DNA of 64,000 nt. Origin: Halobacillus andaensis. Lineage in GTDB: Bacteria; Bacillota; Bacilli; Bacillales; Halobacillaceae. Position 1 is the first letter of the stretch. Each line of letters starts with the position of its first letter. The DNA is taken from assembly GCF_014636475.1 (NCBI RefSeq), contig NZ_BMEL01000001.1:248001-312000 (forward strand), given 5' to 3'. Shown here one piece after another: positions 46,815 through 54,647 of the stretch. The translations under genes were made by a program, and so were the position numbers. The notes below the pieces were generated by a model that saw only the letters and a program-made list of their open reading frames with translations, searched no databases and was not told where the DNA came from.

Positions 46815-47720
46815 ATGAAGAATTTCAAAAGATTAGCACTACTATTCGCATTCTTATTAGTAGTCGGAGTACTTGCAGCATGTGGAGGATCTTCCGAAGA
46901 AGAAGGATCAGGGTCTGAAGATGGAGGATCAGGTGATTCCATCACTGTTGGCGGTTCAAGTGCGATGCAGCCTTTAGTTGCAGCAGCAGCAGAAGAATAT
47001 ATGGCTGAAAACTCTGATGCTCAAATCGACGTTCAAGGCGGCGGAAGCGGTACTGGACTAAGTGAAGTTGCAGCCGGCAACTTTGACATTGGTAACTCAG
47101 ACTATTTCGCTGAAACTAAAGACGACATTGACGCTGAAGAGCTTGTTGATCACAAAGTAGCCGTTGTAGGTATGACGGCAGCTGCTCACCCAGAAGTTGG
47201 TGTTGATAACTTATCTAAAGATGAATTAAAAGACATTTTCACAGGAGAGATTACAAACTGGTCTGAAGTTGGTGGAGCAGATGAAGAAATCACTCTTGTT
47301 AACCGTCCTGATGGTTCTGGTACTCGCGCTACATTCAACGAGTTCGGTCTAGACGGTGAAGAGCCTGCTGAAGGAATTACTGAAGATTCTTCTAACCGAG
47401 TAATGCAAATCGTAAATGATACGCCTGGTGCAGTAGGTTACCTTTCTTTCGCTTATTTCGAGCGTAACGAAGATATCGTTCCTATGGGTATTGATGGAGT
47501 AGAACCAACTGATGAAAATGTTCAATCAGGAGAATTCCCGATCTGGGCTTATCAGCACAGCTACACACAAGGTGAGCCTGAAGGTCTAGAGAAAGATTTC
47601 CTTGATTATATGATGAGTGAAGAAGTTCAGACTACCATTCTTCCTGACCAAGGATATATTCCAGCAACTGAAATGGAAGTAGAACGTGATGCTGAAGGTA
47701 ACGAATCTGAAATTGAATAA
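46815..47720 (+). CDS. pstS: Phosphate-binding lipoprotein PstS
   Basis: 301 residues. A lipoprotein signal ends in VLAAC (Cys23). The periplasmic-binding fold shows TVGGSSAMQPLVAAAAEEY (phosphate-site GSSA), GGGSGTGLSEVAAG, NRPDGSGTRATF and GYLSFAYF. The mature protein is extremely acidic (by hand about 64 Asp/Glu against 10 Lys/Arg), suiting a high-salt exterior. ATG 46815 follows AGGGGGAG; the longer reading covers the Pho box. First gene of the pst operon. Confidence 0.95.
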   Translation: MKNFKRLALLFAFLLVVGVLAACGGSSEEEGSGSEDGGSGDSITVGGSSAMQPLVAAAAEEYMAENSDAQIDVQGGGSGTGLSEVAAGNFDIGNSDYFAETKDDIDAEELVDHKVAVVGMTAAAHPEVGVDNLSKDELKDIFTGEITNWSEVGGADEEITLVNRPDGSGTRATFNEFGLDGEEPAEGITEDSSNRVMQIVNDTPGAVGYLSFAYFERNEDIVPMGIDGVEPTDENVQSGEFPIWAYQHSYTQGEPEGLEKDFLDYMMSEEVQTTILPDQGYIPATEMEVERDAEGNESEIE

Positions 47721-47754
47721 GCATAATAATTAAGAATTTAATCGGGATATCATA

Positions 47755-47833
47755 GGGTTGGCCTAAGCATCTGACATAAATTAATGAAGTTACTAACATT
47801 AATTCATTAATTATCAGATGTCTAGGTTCAGCC
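47755..47833 (+). other. Long intercistronic stem-loop, pstS-pstC
   Basis: CATCTGA (47768-47774) pairs with TCAGATG (47814-47820); AATTAATGAA (47779-47788) with TTCATTAATT (47803-47812). Further partial pairing of GGGTTGGCCTA with TAGGTTCAGCCC lies outside. No U-run. It probably protects the pstS message or marks a processing site, giving more PstS than membrane subunits. Confidence 0.7.
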
Positions 47834-47860
47834 CATTTCCCATGCTTTAGGAGGATATTT

Positions 47861-48781
47861 ATGGATAACGCTCAGAAAACTGAGACAAACAATCATAGAT
47901 TACTAAAGAAAAACGGCTCTTCCAGTAAAAGAAATGAAAGCAGAGGTAAAGTCCTGGTTTATTCCAGTGCAGCTATAGTAATTATTGCTACTCTTGCGAT
48001 CACAATTTTCCTAGGCTATAAAGGGATTCGTACATTCTTTGTATTTGATGTAAACGTGTGGAATTTCCTAACGACCACAGGCTGGGATGGAACAGAAAAC
48101 AGCGGAGCCTTCTCGTTCATTTTCGGCTCATTTGCTGTTACTTTTCTTGCGGCTTTGGTTGCGGCTCCATTAGGTATAGGAAGTGCCATTTTTATGACGG
48201 AAATTGCGAAAAAATGGGGGCAGAAAGTACTTCAGCCTGTTATTGAAATTTTAGTCGGGATTCCTTCCGTTGTTTATGGATTGATTGGTGTTACTGTTAT
48301 TGTGCCTCTATTAAGGGATAATGTAGGAGGACTAGGGTTTAGCTTGTTGGCCGGAATGATTGTAGTAGGTGTAATGATCCTGCCTACCATTACTAGTATT
48401 TCTGCTGATGCGATTAAAGCTATTCCGCAGGATATAAAAGATGCATCCTATGGACTTGGGGCTACAAGATGGCAGACGATTTATAAAGTTATTATTCCGG
48501 CGGCGCTGCCGTCATTAATGACAGCAATAGTTCTTGGGATGGCACGCGCCTTCGGAGAGGCTTTAGCTGTTCAAATGGTTATTGGTAACGTCAAAGGCCT
48601 TCCCGAGTCAATTATCGACCAGGCAGCAACGTTAACATCAATTATTACGCTTGATATGCCTCACACCACTTATGGAAGTGTGCATAACAGCTTACTATGG
48701 TCACTGGGACTGTTCTTATTAATAATGTCCTATGTGTTTATTATTATTATTCGTGTTGTGTCCTCAAGGAGGAAAGTGTAA
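47861..48781 (+). CDS. pstC: Phosphate ABC transporter permease PstC
   Basis: 306 residues, about six membrane helices after a basic cytoplasmic N-terminus of about 35 residues. The permease EAA-type loop DAIKAIPQDIKDASYGLGATRWQTIYKVI is clear, followed by ALPSLMTAIVLGMARAFGEALAVQMVIGN, typical of PstC. It pairs with PstA to form the channel. The start is after TTTAGGAGG. It overlaps pstA by one base (TAATG). Confidence 0.95.
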   Translation: MDNAQKTETNNHRLLKKNGSSSKRNESRGKVLVYSSAAIVIIATLAITIFLGYKGIRTFFVFDVNVWNFLTTTGWDGTENSGAFSFIFGSFAVTFLAALVAAPLGIGSAIFMTEIAKKWGQKVLQPVIEILVGIPSVVYGLIGVTVIVPLLRDNVGGLGFSLLAGMIVVGVMILPTITSISADAIKAIPQDIKDASYGLGATRWQTIYKVIIPAALPSLMTAIVLGMARAFGEALAVQMVIGNVKGLPESIIDQAATLTSIITLDMPHTTYGSVHNSLLWSLGLFLLIMSYVFIIIIRVVSSRRKV

Positions 48782-49668
48782 TGAGCAGAAGAATCGTAAA
48801 CAATTTAGCCACGTCTGTATTCATTTTATGCGCCGTAATTATGACGGCTACTCTAGTTTATTTATTAGGTTACATCCTTACAAATGGACTATCCAACGTT
48901 GACTGGTCCTTCATTACTTCTAATTCTAGTTCATCCATGGAAGGCGGAGGAATTAAGAACCAGCTTTGGAATTCCTTTTATATATTAATCGTAACACTGA
49001 TTTTTTCTGTTCCTCTGGGTGTATTAGGTGGCATTTACTTAGCAGAATATGCTAAGCCAAGTAAATTAACGAATGTAATCCGTACAAGTGTAGAAGTATT
49101 ATCTTCACTCCCTTCAATTGTGGTAGGAATGTTTGGGTTGCTGGTATTCGTTCAATATGCAGGTTTAGGTTACTCAATTATTGCAGGAGCATTAGCACTG
49201 ACTGTATTTAACCTGCCAATTATCGTTCGTGTAACTGAAGATTCGATTCGCTCAGTTCCTAAAAAACAGAAAAATGCTAGCCTTGCACTCGGGATTACTC
49301 ATTGGCATACCGTAAAAACAGTGTTAGTGCCAGCTGCATTCCCTGGAATCTTAACTGGTATATTACTTTCTGCAGGACGTATTTTTGGTGAGGCGGCTGC
49401 TTTATTATTTACGGCTGGTCTTTCGACAAACAACTTACAGTTTGATACTTGGAATCCATTTAATTCTGATTCGCCGTTAAACCCTTTCCGCTCAGCCGAA
49501 ACATTGTCCGTTCACATCTGGAAAGTAAACTCACAAGGGATTATGCCGGATGTAGACGAGATTGCAAGTGGATCTGCTGCCGTTCTGATTATTTTTGTAC
49601 TTGTATTTAATGTTACAGCACGTGTTATAGGAAATGTTATTTACAACAAGATTACTGGGTCAAAATAA
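48781..49668 (+). CDS. pstA: Phosphate ABC transporter permease PstA
   Basis: 295 residues, six membrane helices. The EAA loop is EDSIRSVPKKQKNASLALGITHWHTVKTVLVP; GILLSAGRIFGEAAALLFTAG follows. ATG 48781 shares its A with the pstC stop and has AAGGAGG inside pstC, so translation is coupled. A longer in-frame reading inside pstC lacks reason. Works with PstC and the two PstB ATPases. Confidence 0.95.
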   Translation: MSRRIVNNLATSVFILCAVIMTATLVYLLGYILTNGLSNVDWSFITSNSSSSMEGGGIKNQLWNSFYILIVTLIFSVPLGVLGGIYLAEYAKPSKLTNVIRTSVEVLSSLPSIVVGMFGLLVFVQYAGLGYSIIAGALALTVFNLPIIVRVTEDSIRSVPKKQKNASLALGITHWHTVKTVLVPAAFPGILTGILLSAGRIFGEAAALLFTAGLSTNNLQFDTWNPFNSDSPLNPFRSAETLSVHIWKVNSQGIMPDVDEIASGSAAVLIIFVLVFNVTARVIGNVIYNKITGSK

Positions 49669-49683
49669 GAAAGGGGATCCCTC

Positions 49684-50532
49684 ATGTTAAAAGTACAAAA
49701 AAAACATGCTGAAAAAGAATATGGCGAGAGCCAAACTAAAGAGAAAACCTTGGATAACAGTAAAATGAATCAACCTGAGATTAACTCACTTCTTGATTTG
49801 CGTAATTTGAGTGTTTATTACGGGAATCATCAAGCCGTAAAAAATGTATCGATGCCGATTGAGAAAAATAAAGTTACTGCGTTTATTGGTCCTTCAGGGT
49901 GTGGTAAATCTACTCTGCTACGTACAATAAATCGCATGAATGACCAAATTCCTATTGCTCATTATGATGGAGAAATTAATTATGATGGGGTGAACATTTT
50001 AAATCAGGATATCGATGTAGTGGCTTTAAGAAAAGAAGTTGGCATGGTGTTCCAGGAACCCAACCCATTTCCCAAACCAATTAGAAAGAACATTACCCAT
50101 GCTTTGAAATTTATGGGTATGAATAAATTAAACATGAATGAAATTGTAGAAACTTCGCTGCAGCAAGCAGCATTATGGGACGAAATTAAGGACAGGTTAG
50201 ACGATTCTGCTCTTTCTCTTTCGGGAGGACAGCAGCAAAGACTTTGTATTGCTAGAGCATTGGCACTTCAGCCAAACGTATTATTATTAGATGAGCCTAC
50301 TTCAGCACTCGATCCTATTTCAAGTGCCAAAGTAGAAGACTTAGTTATGGAGCTTAAACAGCATTATACGATCGCGATCGTAACTCATAACATGGAGCAA
50401 GCAGCTCGGATTTCAGATAACACAGCTTTCTTATACAATGGTGATTTAATTGAATTTGGAAACACATCCGATCTGTTTACGAATCCTAAAGAAAAACGAA
50501 CGGAAGATTATATCTCTGGAAAGTTCAGTTAA
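49684..50532 (+). CDS. pstB: Phosphate ABC transporter ATPase PstB (first copy)
   Basis: 282 residues. A charged N-terminal extension of about 35 residues precedes the ATPase domain. Walker [11 protein letters not shown]-loop [13 protein letters not shown]; signature [19 protein letters not shown]; Walker [14 protein letters not shown]-loop VTHNM. It ends AYISGKFS-like (EDYISGKFS), the PstB tail. It energises phosphate import. It differs from the next gene throughout, so the pair is an old duplication as in B. subtilis pstBA/pstBB. Confidence 0.95.
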   Translation: MLKVQKKHAEKEYGESQTKEKTLDNSKMNQPEINSLLDLRNLSVYYGNHQAVKNVSMPIEKNKVTAFIGPSGCGKSTLLRTINRMNDQIPIAHYDGEINYDGVNILNQDIDVVALRKEVGMVFQEPNPFPKPIRKNITHALKFMGMNKLNMNEIVETSLQQAALWDEIKDRLDDSALSLSGGQQQRLCIARALALQPNVLLLDEPTSALDPISSAKVEDLVMELKQHYTIAIVTHNMEQAARISDNTAFLYNGDLIEFGNTSDLFTNPKEKRTEDYISGKFS

Positions 50533-50607
50533 TGATCATTAACTATTAAATATATTCGAGGGAATTTAAACTAAGAGTGATATTTTCTTGTAAAGGGATG
50601 AATTCAA

Positions 50608-51366
50608 ATGGAGAAACACTCATATGAGATTGAAAACTTAAATTTATGGTATGGCAGTTCTCAAGCTTTACATGAAATAAAGATGGATATCCCTTCTAAT
50701 CAGGTGACGGCGATTATCGGCCCTTCTGGCTGTGGGAAGTCCACTTTCTTAAAGGCGCTAAACCGTATGGTGGAAATGGTGCCAGGTGTTAAAGTTGCCG
50801 GGAATATTAAATATAACGGGGACGATATTTTATCATCTAAATATCATCCTGAAGAGTTAAGAACTAAAGTAGGAATGGTTTTTCAGCACCCCAATCCATT
50901 TCCTAAATCAATTTACGACAACGTTGCTTTTGGCGCAAGAGTAAAAGGTATTCGTAAAAAAGCTGTATTAGATGAAATGGTGGAGAAAAGTTTAAAGCGT
51001 GCAGCCATCTGGGACGAAGTGAAAGATCGATTAAATAAGAATGCTATGGGTCTATCTGGAGGGCAGCAGCAAAGAATCTGCATAGCCCGTGCAATTGCCA
51101 ATGAGCCTGATGTTGTATTAATGGATGAACCAACTTCTGCACTTGATCCCATCTCTACCCTTCGTGTTGAAGAGTTAATTCAGCAGCTGAAAGAGCATTA
51201 CACGATTGTTGTAGTTACACACAATATGCAGCAGGCGTCACGCATTTCAGATCGTACGGCTTTTTTCTTGAACGGTGAAATTATTGAATACGCGCAAACA
51301 GACCAAATCTTTTCTAACCCTAAAGATAGACGCACCGAAGATTATATCAGTGGAAGGTTTGGATAA
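50608..51366 (+). CDS. pstB: Phosphate ABC transporter ATPase PstB (second copy)
   Basis: 252 residues, standard PstB length without the N-terminal extension of the first copy. Walker [32 protein letters not shown], signature [19 protein letters not shown], Walker [18 protein letters not shown]-loop [13 protein letters not shown], end EDYISGRFG. Close to typical PstB of many bacteria. A 75-base gap separates it from the first copy; no terminator is seen there. Confidence 0.96.
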   Translation: MEKHSYEIENLNLWYGSSQALHEIKMDIPSNQVTAIIGPSGCGKSTFLKALNRMVEMVPGVKVAGNIKYNGDDILSSKYHPEELRTKVGMVFQHPNPFPKSIYDNVAFGARVKGIRKKAVLDEMVEKSLKRAAIWDEVKDRLNKNAMGLSGGQQQRICIARAIANEPDVVLMDEPTSALDPISTLRVEELIQQLKEHYTIVVVTHNMQQASRISDRTAFFLNGEIIEYAQTDQIFSNPKDRRTEDYISGRFG

Positions 51367-51386
51367 TTCAGAGGGGGAACCTATTT

Positions 51387-52046
51387 ATGCAAACACGTCG
51401 TTTTTTTAATGAAGAGCTACAGCAGTTGAAGGTTGAAGTGGAAGAATTAGCAGAAGACACAAAGATTGTACTAAATAATTCAGTTGAAGCACTATATAAT
51501 AGTGACCTTAAAACCGCACAACAAATAATTGAAGAAGATTACATCTACAATAAAAAAGAACAGCATATAAATGATTCTGCTTTAATTATGATTGCTAAAC
51601 AGCAGCCTGTAGCTTCTGATTTAAGAAGGTTAATTGCCGCTATCAAAATATCCAGTGATTTAGAAAGAATGGCTGATCATGGAAAGAACATTGCAAAAGC
51701 TACTCTTTTTCTGGGAGATGACCACCCTATTTCTATTCACTCTACAATTAGAGAAATGATGGAGATTGCTTTATCAATGGTTGATATTGCGATTAAAGGG
51801 TATCACAATGAAGATGTTTCATTTGCAAAGGTATTAGCCGAAAAGGATGATAAAGTAGATGAGTTATACGGTCAGGTTACCAAAGATCTTCTGGAGCTAA
51901 CCGCTAATAATCCTGATCAAATCCAATATATTATGCAAACTGCTTATACTTCAAGATATATTGAGCGGTTCGCTGATCACTTGACTAACATTGGGGAAAG
52001 TATTCTCTATTTAGTAAAAGGCGTTTCTTATGATTTGAACCAATAA
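51387..52046 (+). CDS. phoU: Phosphate transport regulator PhoU
   Basis: 219 residues, two three-helix PhoU repeats with the metal-cluster-type motifs DLERMADHGKNIAK and YIERFADHLTNIGESILYLV. PhoU damps Pst transport and phosphate signalling in many bacteria. It is the last gene of the operon, with a ribosome site AGAGGGGG and a strong terminator. In B. subtilis phoU is missing from this place; its presence here resembles other Bacillaceae. Confidence 0.94.
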   Translation: MQTRRFFNEELQQLKVEVEELAEDTKIVLNNSVEALYNSDLKTAQQIIEEDYIYNKKEQHINDSALIMIAKQQPVASDLRRLIAAIKISSDLERMADHGKNIAKATLFLGDDHPISIHSTIREMMEIALSMVDIAIKGYHNEDVSFAKVLAEKDDKVDELYGQVTKDLLELTANNPDQIQYIMQTAYTSRYIERFADHLTNIGESILYLVKGVSYDLNQ

Positions 52047-52050
52047 AAGT

Positions 52051-52081
52051 AAAAAGGACCCTTGCCACAGGGTCCTTTTTA
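52051..52081 (+). terminator. Terminator of pst operon
   Basis: AAAAAGGACCC (52051-52061) with GGGTCCTTTTT (52070-52080). The U-runs allow it to serve the convergent minus-strand genes as well. Confidence 0.93.
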
Positions 52082-52091
52082 TATAAATGAA

Positions 52092-52601
52092 TTATCTTGT
52101 AATCGTATCAGCCACTTCATCTCTATTCATGTTTTCATTTAATTCAAACTCCCCAATTTGAATATATTGGGTTAATTTACGATCAGATAAGTAAATATCA
52201 AATGATTCAGCATTTTCAATAATACCTTGTTGTTCAAGAGTTTGGCTTATATCTGTTGAGCTGATTCCCTCTTCGATGACGAGAGTATAGGTGTTTGTTT
52301 CATTTTCTTCCTCCAGGCTTTCATCTTCTTCCTGAGTTTGTTCGTCATCATCGGTTTCATTTGTACTTTCTTCCGTAGAGGCAGCTTTCGTTTGTGAATG
52401 AATGGCTTCATTGATTTTTTCTTGAAGCTGCTCTTCGGTTAACACGTTATAATGGCTAGCTTCGATTTCACTTATCATATCTTCCTCATCCATAGTGACT
52501 GTGCTCTCAGCCTGCTCGTTTGGTCCAAGCCAGTAAGCCATTCCCATTATAACTGTAGAAACTAAGATTCCTAGTGAAAAAAAACGTATGGATTGTTTCA
52601 T
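52092..52601 (-). CDS. Membrane-anchored MltG/YceG N-domain-like protein
   Basis: 169 residues. One N-terminal membrane anchor (about 5-25), an acidic, Thr/Ser/Glu-rich linker (about 60-105), and a C-terminal small domain: TLVIEEGISSTDISQTLEQQGIIENAESFDIYL ending in a GEFELNENM block. This last part resembles the LysM-like N-domain of MltG/YceG, but the catalytic domain is absent. The place beside the pst operon is that of the B. subtilis yqzC/yqzD pair; orthology is not shown. Overlaps the upstream gene by 4 bases. Confidence 0.75.
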   Translation of the reverse strand: MKQSIRFFSLGILVSTVIMGMAYWLGPNEQAESTVTMDEEDMISEIEASHYNVLTEEQLQEKINEAIHSQTKAASTEESTNETDDDEQTQEEDESLEEENETNTYTLVIEEGISSTDISQTLEQQGIIENAESFDIYLSDRKLTQYIQIGEFELNENMNRDEVADTITR

Positions 52602-52969
52602 TGAGGGACACCCTCTGCAGCATAGCTATGAACAATGTTCTGGACATCGGAAACACTCATATTTGTTTCTTTAGCAATTCGTTCTGTTGAATATCCACCC
52701 TGGTACATACTTCTAATTGTTTGAGCGAGGGGAGGATGCTGGGAGGAAGAGGAGCGAGGGTGTTTTATCATTTCCTCTGTTAAATCCCCGGTCAACAGTT
52801 CTTCTTCCAAAACGTTTAATTTTTTCTTCACTTGATATGTATCTTGCATCACTTGAATCGACAATTGTTCGACTTGGTCTTCTACATCTTTTAAACGATC
52901 GTTCATGAAAAACGAGGCGATAAATAGAACAACACTTATCGCGGCTAAAGTAATTAAAATAGGTATCAT
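52598..52969 (-). CDS. Membrane-anchored protein with C-terminal HTH-like segment
   Basis: 123 residues. A membrane segment (about 2-22, IPILITLAAISVVLFIASFFM) is followed by a coiled coil (about 25-60) and a C-terminal helix-turn-helix-like stretch, SMYQGGYSTERIAKETNMSVSDVQNIV, of the type seen in sigma-70 region 4 or resolvases. DNA binding by a membrane-tethered protein is possible but unproven. ATG at 52969 has AGAGAGGAA upstream; a GTG 24 bases earlier is less likely. It precedes the MltG-like gene with a 4-base overlap. Confidence 0.75.
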   Translation of the reverse strand: MIPILITLAAISVVLFIASFFMNDRLKDVEDQVEQLSIQVMQDTYQVKKKLNVLEEELLTGDLTEEMIKHPRSSSSQHPPLAQTIRSMYQGGYSTERIAKETNMSVSDVQNIVHSYAAEGVPQ

Positions 52970-53058
52970 TTTGTTACATTCCTCTCTTTCCACGTACAGT
53001 TATACCATATTTAAAGAGGGATTTCTATAAGCTAATTCGTCTATTTACATTTACACAC

Positions 53059-53087
53059 TTGAAAGCTACTCGAAGTTTTGGTACGAT
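53059..53087 (+). promoter_or_regulatory. Promoter of rpmG
   Basis: TTGAAA (53059-53064), 17 bases, TACGAT (53082-53087). I looked for a Zur palindrome near it and found none. Confidence 0.7.
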
Positions 53088-53148
53088 TATTAAGTCTGAT
53101 TATGTGGATAAAGACAGTGAATTGAATCATGATTTGGAGGGATAAACC

Positions 53149-53298
53149 ATGCGTGTAAATATCACACTTGCTTGCACTGAAACTGGTGACCGCAATTATA
53201 TTTCTACAAAAAACAAGCGTACAAACCCTGAACGTATTGAGCTTAAAAAATATAGCCCACGTCTAGGGAAGCATACGCTTCATCGCGAGACTAAATAA
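53149..53298 (+). CDS. rpmG: 50S ribosomal protein L33, zinc-free form
   Basis: 49 residues: [20 protein letters not shown] then [19 protein letters not shown]. The family zinc site normally needs two CxxC pairs; here only Cys9 is left, with Thr and Ser at the other positions. So this is the C-minus paralogue type that works without zinc. It is too short to be obvious among open frames but has a TTTGGAGGG ribosome site 9 bases upstream. It lies before yqgN, as rpmGA does in B. subtilis. Confidence 0.93.
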   Translation: MRVNITLACTETGDRNYISTKNKRTNPERIELKKYSPRLGKHTLHRETK

Positions 53299-53299
53299 G

Positions 53300-53329
53300 C
53301 AGCGGAGTTTTATACTCTGCTGTTTTTTT
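53300..53329 (+). terminator. Terminator after rpmG
   Basis: CAGCGGAGT pairs with ACTCTGCTG (one G-T), then T7. Confidence 0.9.
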
Positions 53330-53343
53330 ATAGGGATGATGAT

Positions 53344-53919
53344 ATGAAAAAACAATTATTACGTGAGCAAGGAAAACTCACACTAAAGTCTTTTTCTAGG
53401 AAAGAGAAAAAGGAAATTGAGCAGCAATTATACAATCAACTATTTCAATCATCTTTTTACAAAGAAGCTAAGACCATTGGTGTTACGGTCTCTTTAAAAA
53501 GCGAATGGAACACTAATCCGATTATCGAAAAAGCGTGGGAAGATAATAAAAACGTAGTCGTACCTAAATGTGCCCCTCAAACTAAATCAATGACATTTTA
53601 CGAGTTAACAGATTATAGTCAATTGGAGACCGTGTATTATGGCTTAAAAGAACCATCTCCTAGTCAAACTTCCGCTGTGGAAAAAGAGGCCATTAACCTT
53701 ATTTTGGTCCCTGGTTTACTTTTTGATCGAAGAGGGTTCAGAATTGGTTATGGTGGAGGATTTTACGATCGATACTTAAAAGATTTTCAAGGTCATACAG
53801 TCTCTTTGCTATCTCATCGTCAGTTGATAGAAGAGATTCCTTATGAATCGTTTGATCAGCCTGTTCATCAATTAATTCTTGAAAACGAAGTCGTTCGCAC
53901 GACATCATCAATAGAATAA
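53344..53919 (+). CDS. yqgN: 5-formyltetrahydrofolate cyclo-ligase (YqgN)
   Basis: 191 residues. ATP-dependent conversion of 5-formyl-THF to 5,10-methenyl-THF in folate metabolism. The family signature RRGFRIGYGGGFYDRYL is intact near residue 135, preceded by NLILVPGLLFD; the N-terminal KKQLLREQGKLTLKSFS and VTVSLKSEWNT fit. ATG 53344 follows a weak GGGATGATG. It follows rpmG by 45 bases across that terminator. Confidence 0.93.
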   Translation: MKKQLLREQGKLTLKSFSRKEKKEIEQQLYNQLFQSSFYKEAKTIGVTVSLKSEWNTNPIIEKAWEDNKNVVVPKCAPQTKSMTFYELTDYSQLETVYYGLKEPSPSQTSAVEKEAINLILVPGLLFDRRGFRIGYGGGFYDRYLKDFQGHTVSLLSHRQLIEEIPYESFDQPVHQLILENEVVRTTSSIE

Positions 53920-53977
53920 ACACTGCTTTACATGGAAAAACTAAGTAGAACGTAATTTCTACTGGAGGTTTCCATAG

Positions 53978-54160
53978 ATGAAAAATAAAAGTATCTTTTT
54001 CACACTAATCCTTATTCCTGTTGGTACTGTCCTTTTCTCTTTAAGAAATAAGATCATCCCAATCGTAGCTTCCGTTCCTATCTTAAGAAGGTATAGTGTT
54101 CGTTTTGTAATGAAAATACCTTTTGTGAGGAAAAAGCTGATTGGAAATCTTTTTAAGTAA
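53978..54160 (+). CDS. Small basic membrane-associated protein, YqgO-position
   Basis: 60 residues, strongly basic. One hydrophobic segment (about 5-20, IFFTLILIPVGTVLFSL) and an amphipathic Arg/Lys-rich tail (RRYSVRFVMKIPFVRKKLIG). B. subtilis has the small unknown yqgO between yqgN and gluP, and this gene occupies that slot. TGGAGG lies 8 bases before ATG 53978. Function unknown; the copy B repeat begins after it. Confidence 0.7.
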   Translation: MKNKSIFFTLILIPVGTVLFSLRNKIIPIVASVPILRRYSVRFVMKIPFVRKKLIGNLFK

Positions 54161-54172
54161 ATACTAACTTTG

Positions 54173-54579
54173 TATAAGGTAGTCAGCTTGTAGAGAAACC
54201 TTCGTTTTCTCTACCTTGACAGTGTAAATATCCTTGAATTAGGGAGAGGAAAGGGTTTTAGGAAACAACTCTCTTTCCATGGCCCCACACGACGTGCGAA
54301 CTTAATCGAACTTCCTATTTAAGACTTTCTCGGGCTTTATTAGCCCTCCATGGTCACACCTTATTCGTGTCTCCCTTAGGAGTGTCGCCGTTTCCTAAAA
54401 CTCTTTTTCGATAAATAGCCATTAGTGTAAATGGAGGATCAGCCGTGTCCTAAGAGGAGATTTTCCGTCCTGCCCCGTGGAAAGCGGCGCTTTTTCCTGT
54501 TCCTTTTCTTCAAACTCTAATGAAGGACCCAGGGGATACCATGTTTTTCGACAGCCTGACTACCTTTATATAAGGTAGT
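54173..54579 (+). repeat. 11-bp direct repeats bracketing copy B
   Basis: TATAAGGTAGT occurs at 54173-54183 and again at 54569-54579. The stretch between holds copy B plus a hairpin GTAGAGAAAC/GTTTTCTCTAC (54190-54214). The direct repeats could be a target-site duplication or pairing partners for an RNA switch; see findings. Confidence 0.7.
54214..54532. repeat. Dispersed palindromic repeat, copy B (enlarged)
   Basis: About 320 bases related to copy A at 35.1 kb but longer. Shared blocks: 54245-54266 (identical), 54359-54396 (36/38), and a third near 54494-54532. Outer arm AGGAAAC (54260-54266) pairs with GTTTCCT (54390-54396); GGGCT (54332-54336) with AGCCC (54342-54346). A segment at about 54397-54490 with no counterpart in A includes CCATT/AATGG and a partly repeated CCCCGTGGAAAGCGG stretch. 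No coding frame over 60 codons. It fills most of the 487-base yqgO-gluP gap. Confidence 0.82.
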
Positions 54580-54585
54580 TTTTTA
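54559..54585 (+). terminator. Terminator upstream of gluP
   Basis: ACTACCTT (54559-54566) with AAGGTAGT (54572-54579), then T-run. It is about 60 bases before gluP. AAGGTAGTCAG at 54176-54186 can pair instead with CTGACTACCTT (54556-54566). Confidence 0.85.
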
Positions 54586-54647
54586 TTGCCTTTTTTTAGC
54601 TTACTTCATCGCGATCATGGTATGATTTTCTTAGGAGAGGGGGGAGA

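Noticed and set aside
53041-53148. Zur box upstream of rpmG
   Set aside because: TACGATTATT resembles half a site, but there is no inverted partner.
54161-54647. Hidden gene or transposase remnant in the yqgO-gluP gap
   Set aside because: No open frame of useful length and no transposase motif on either strand; the content is palindromic repeat.
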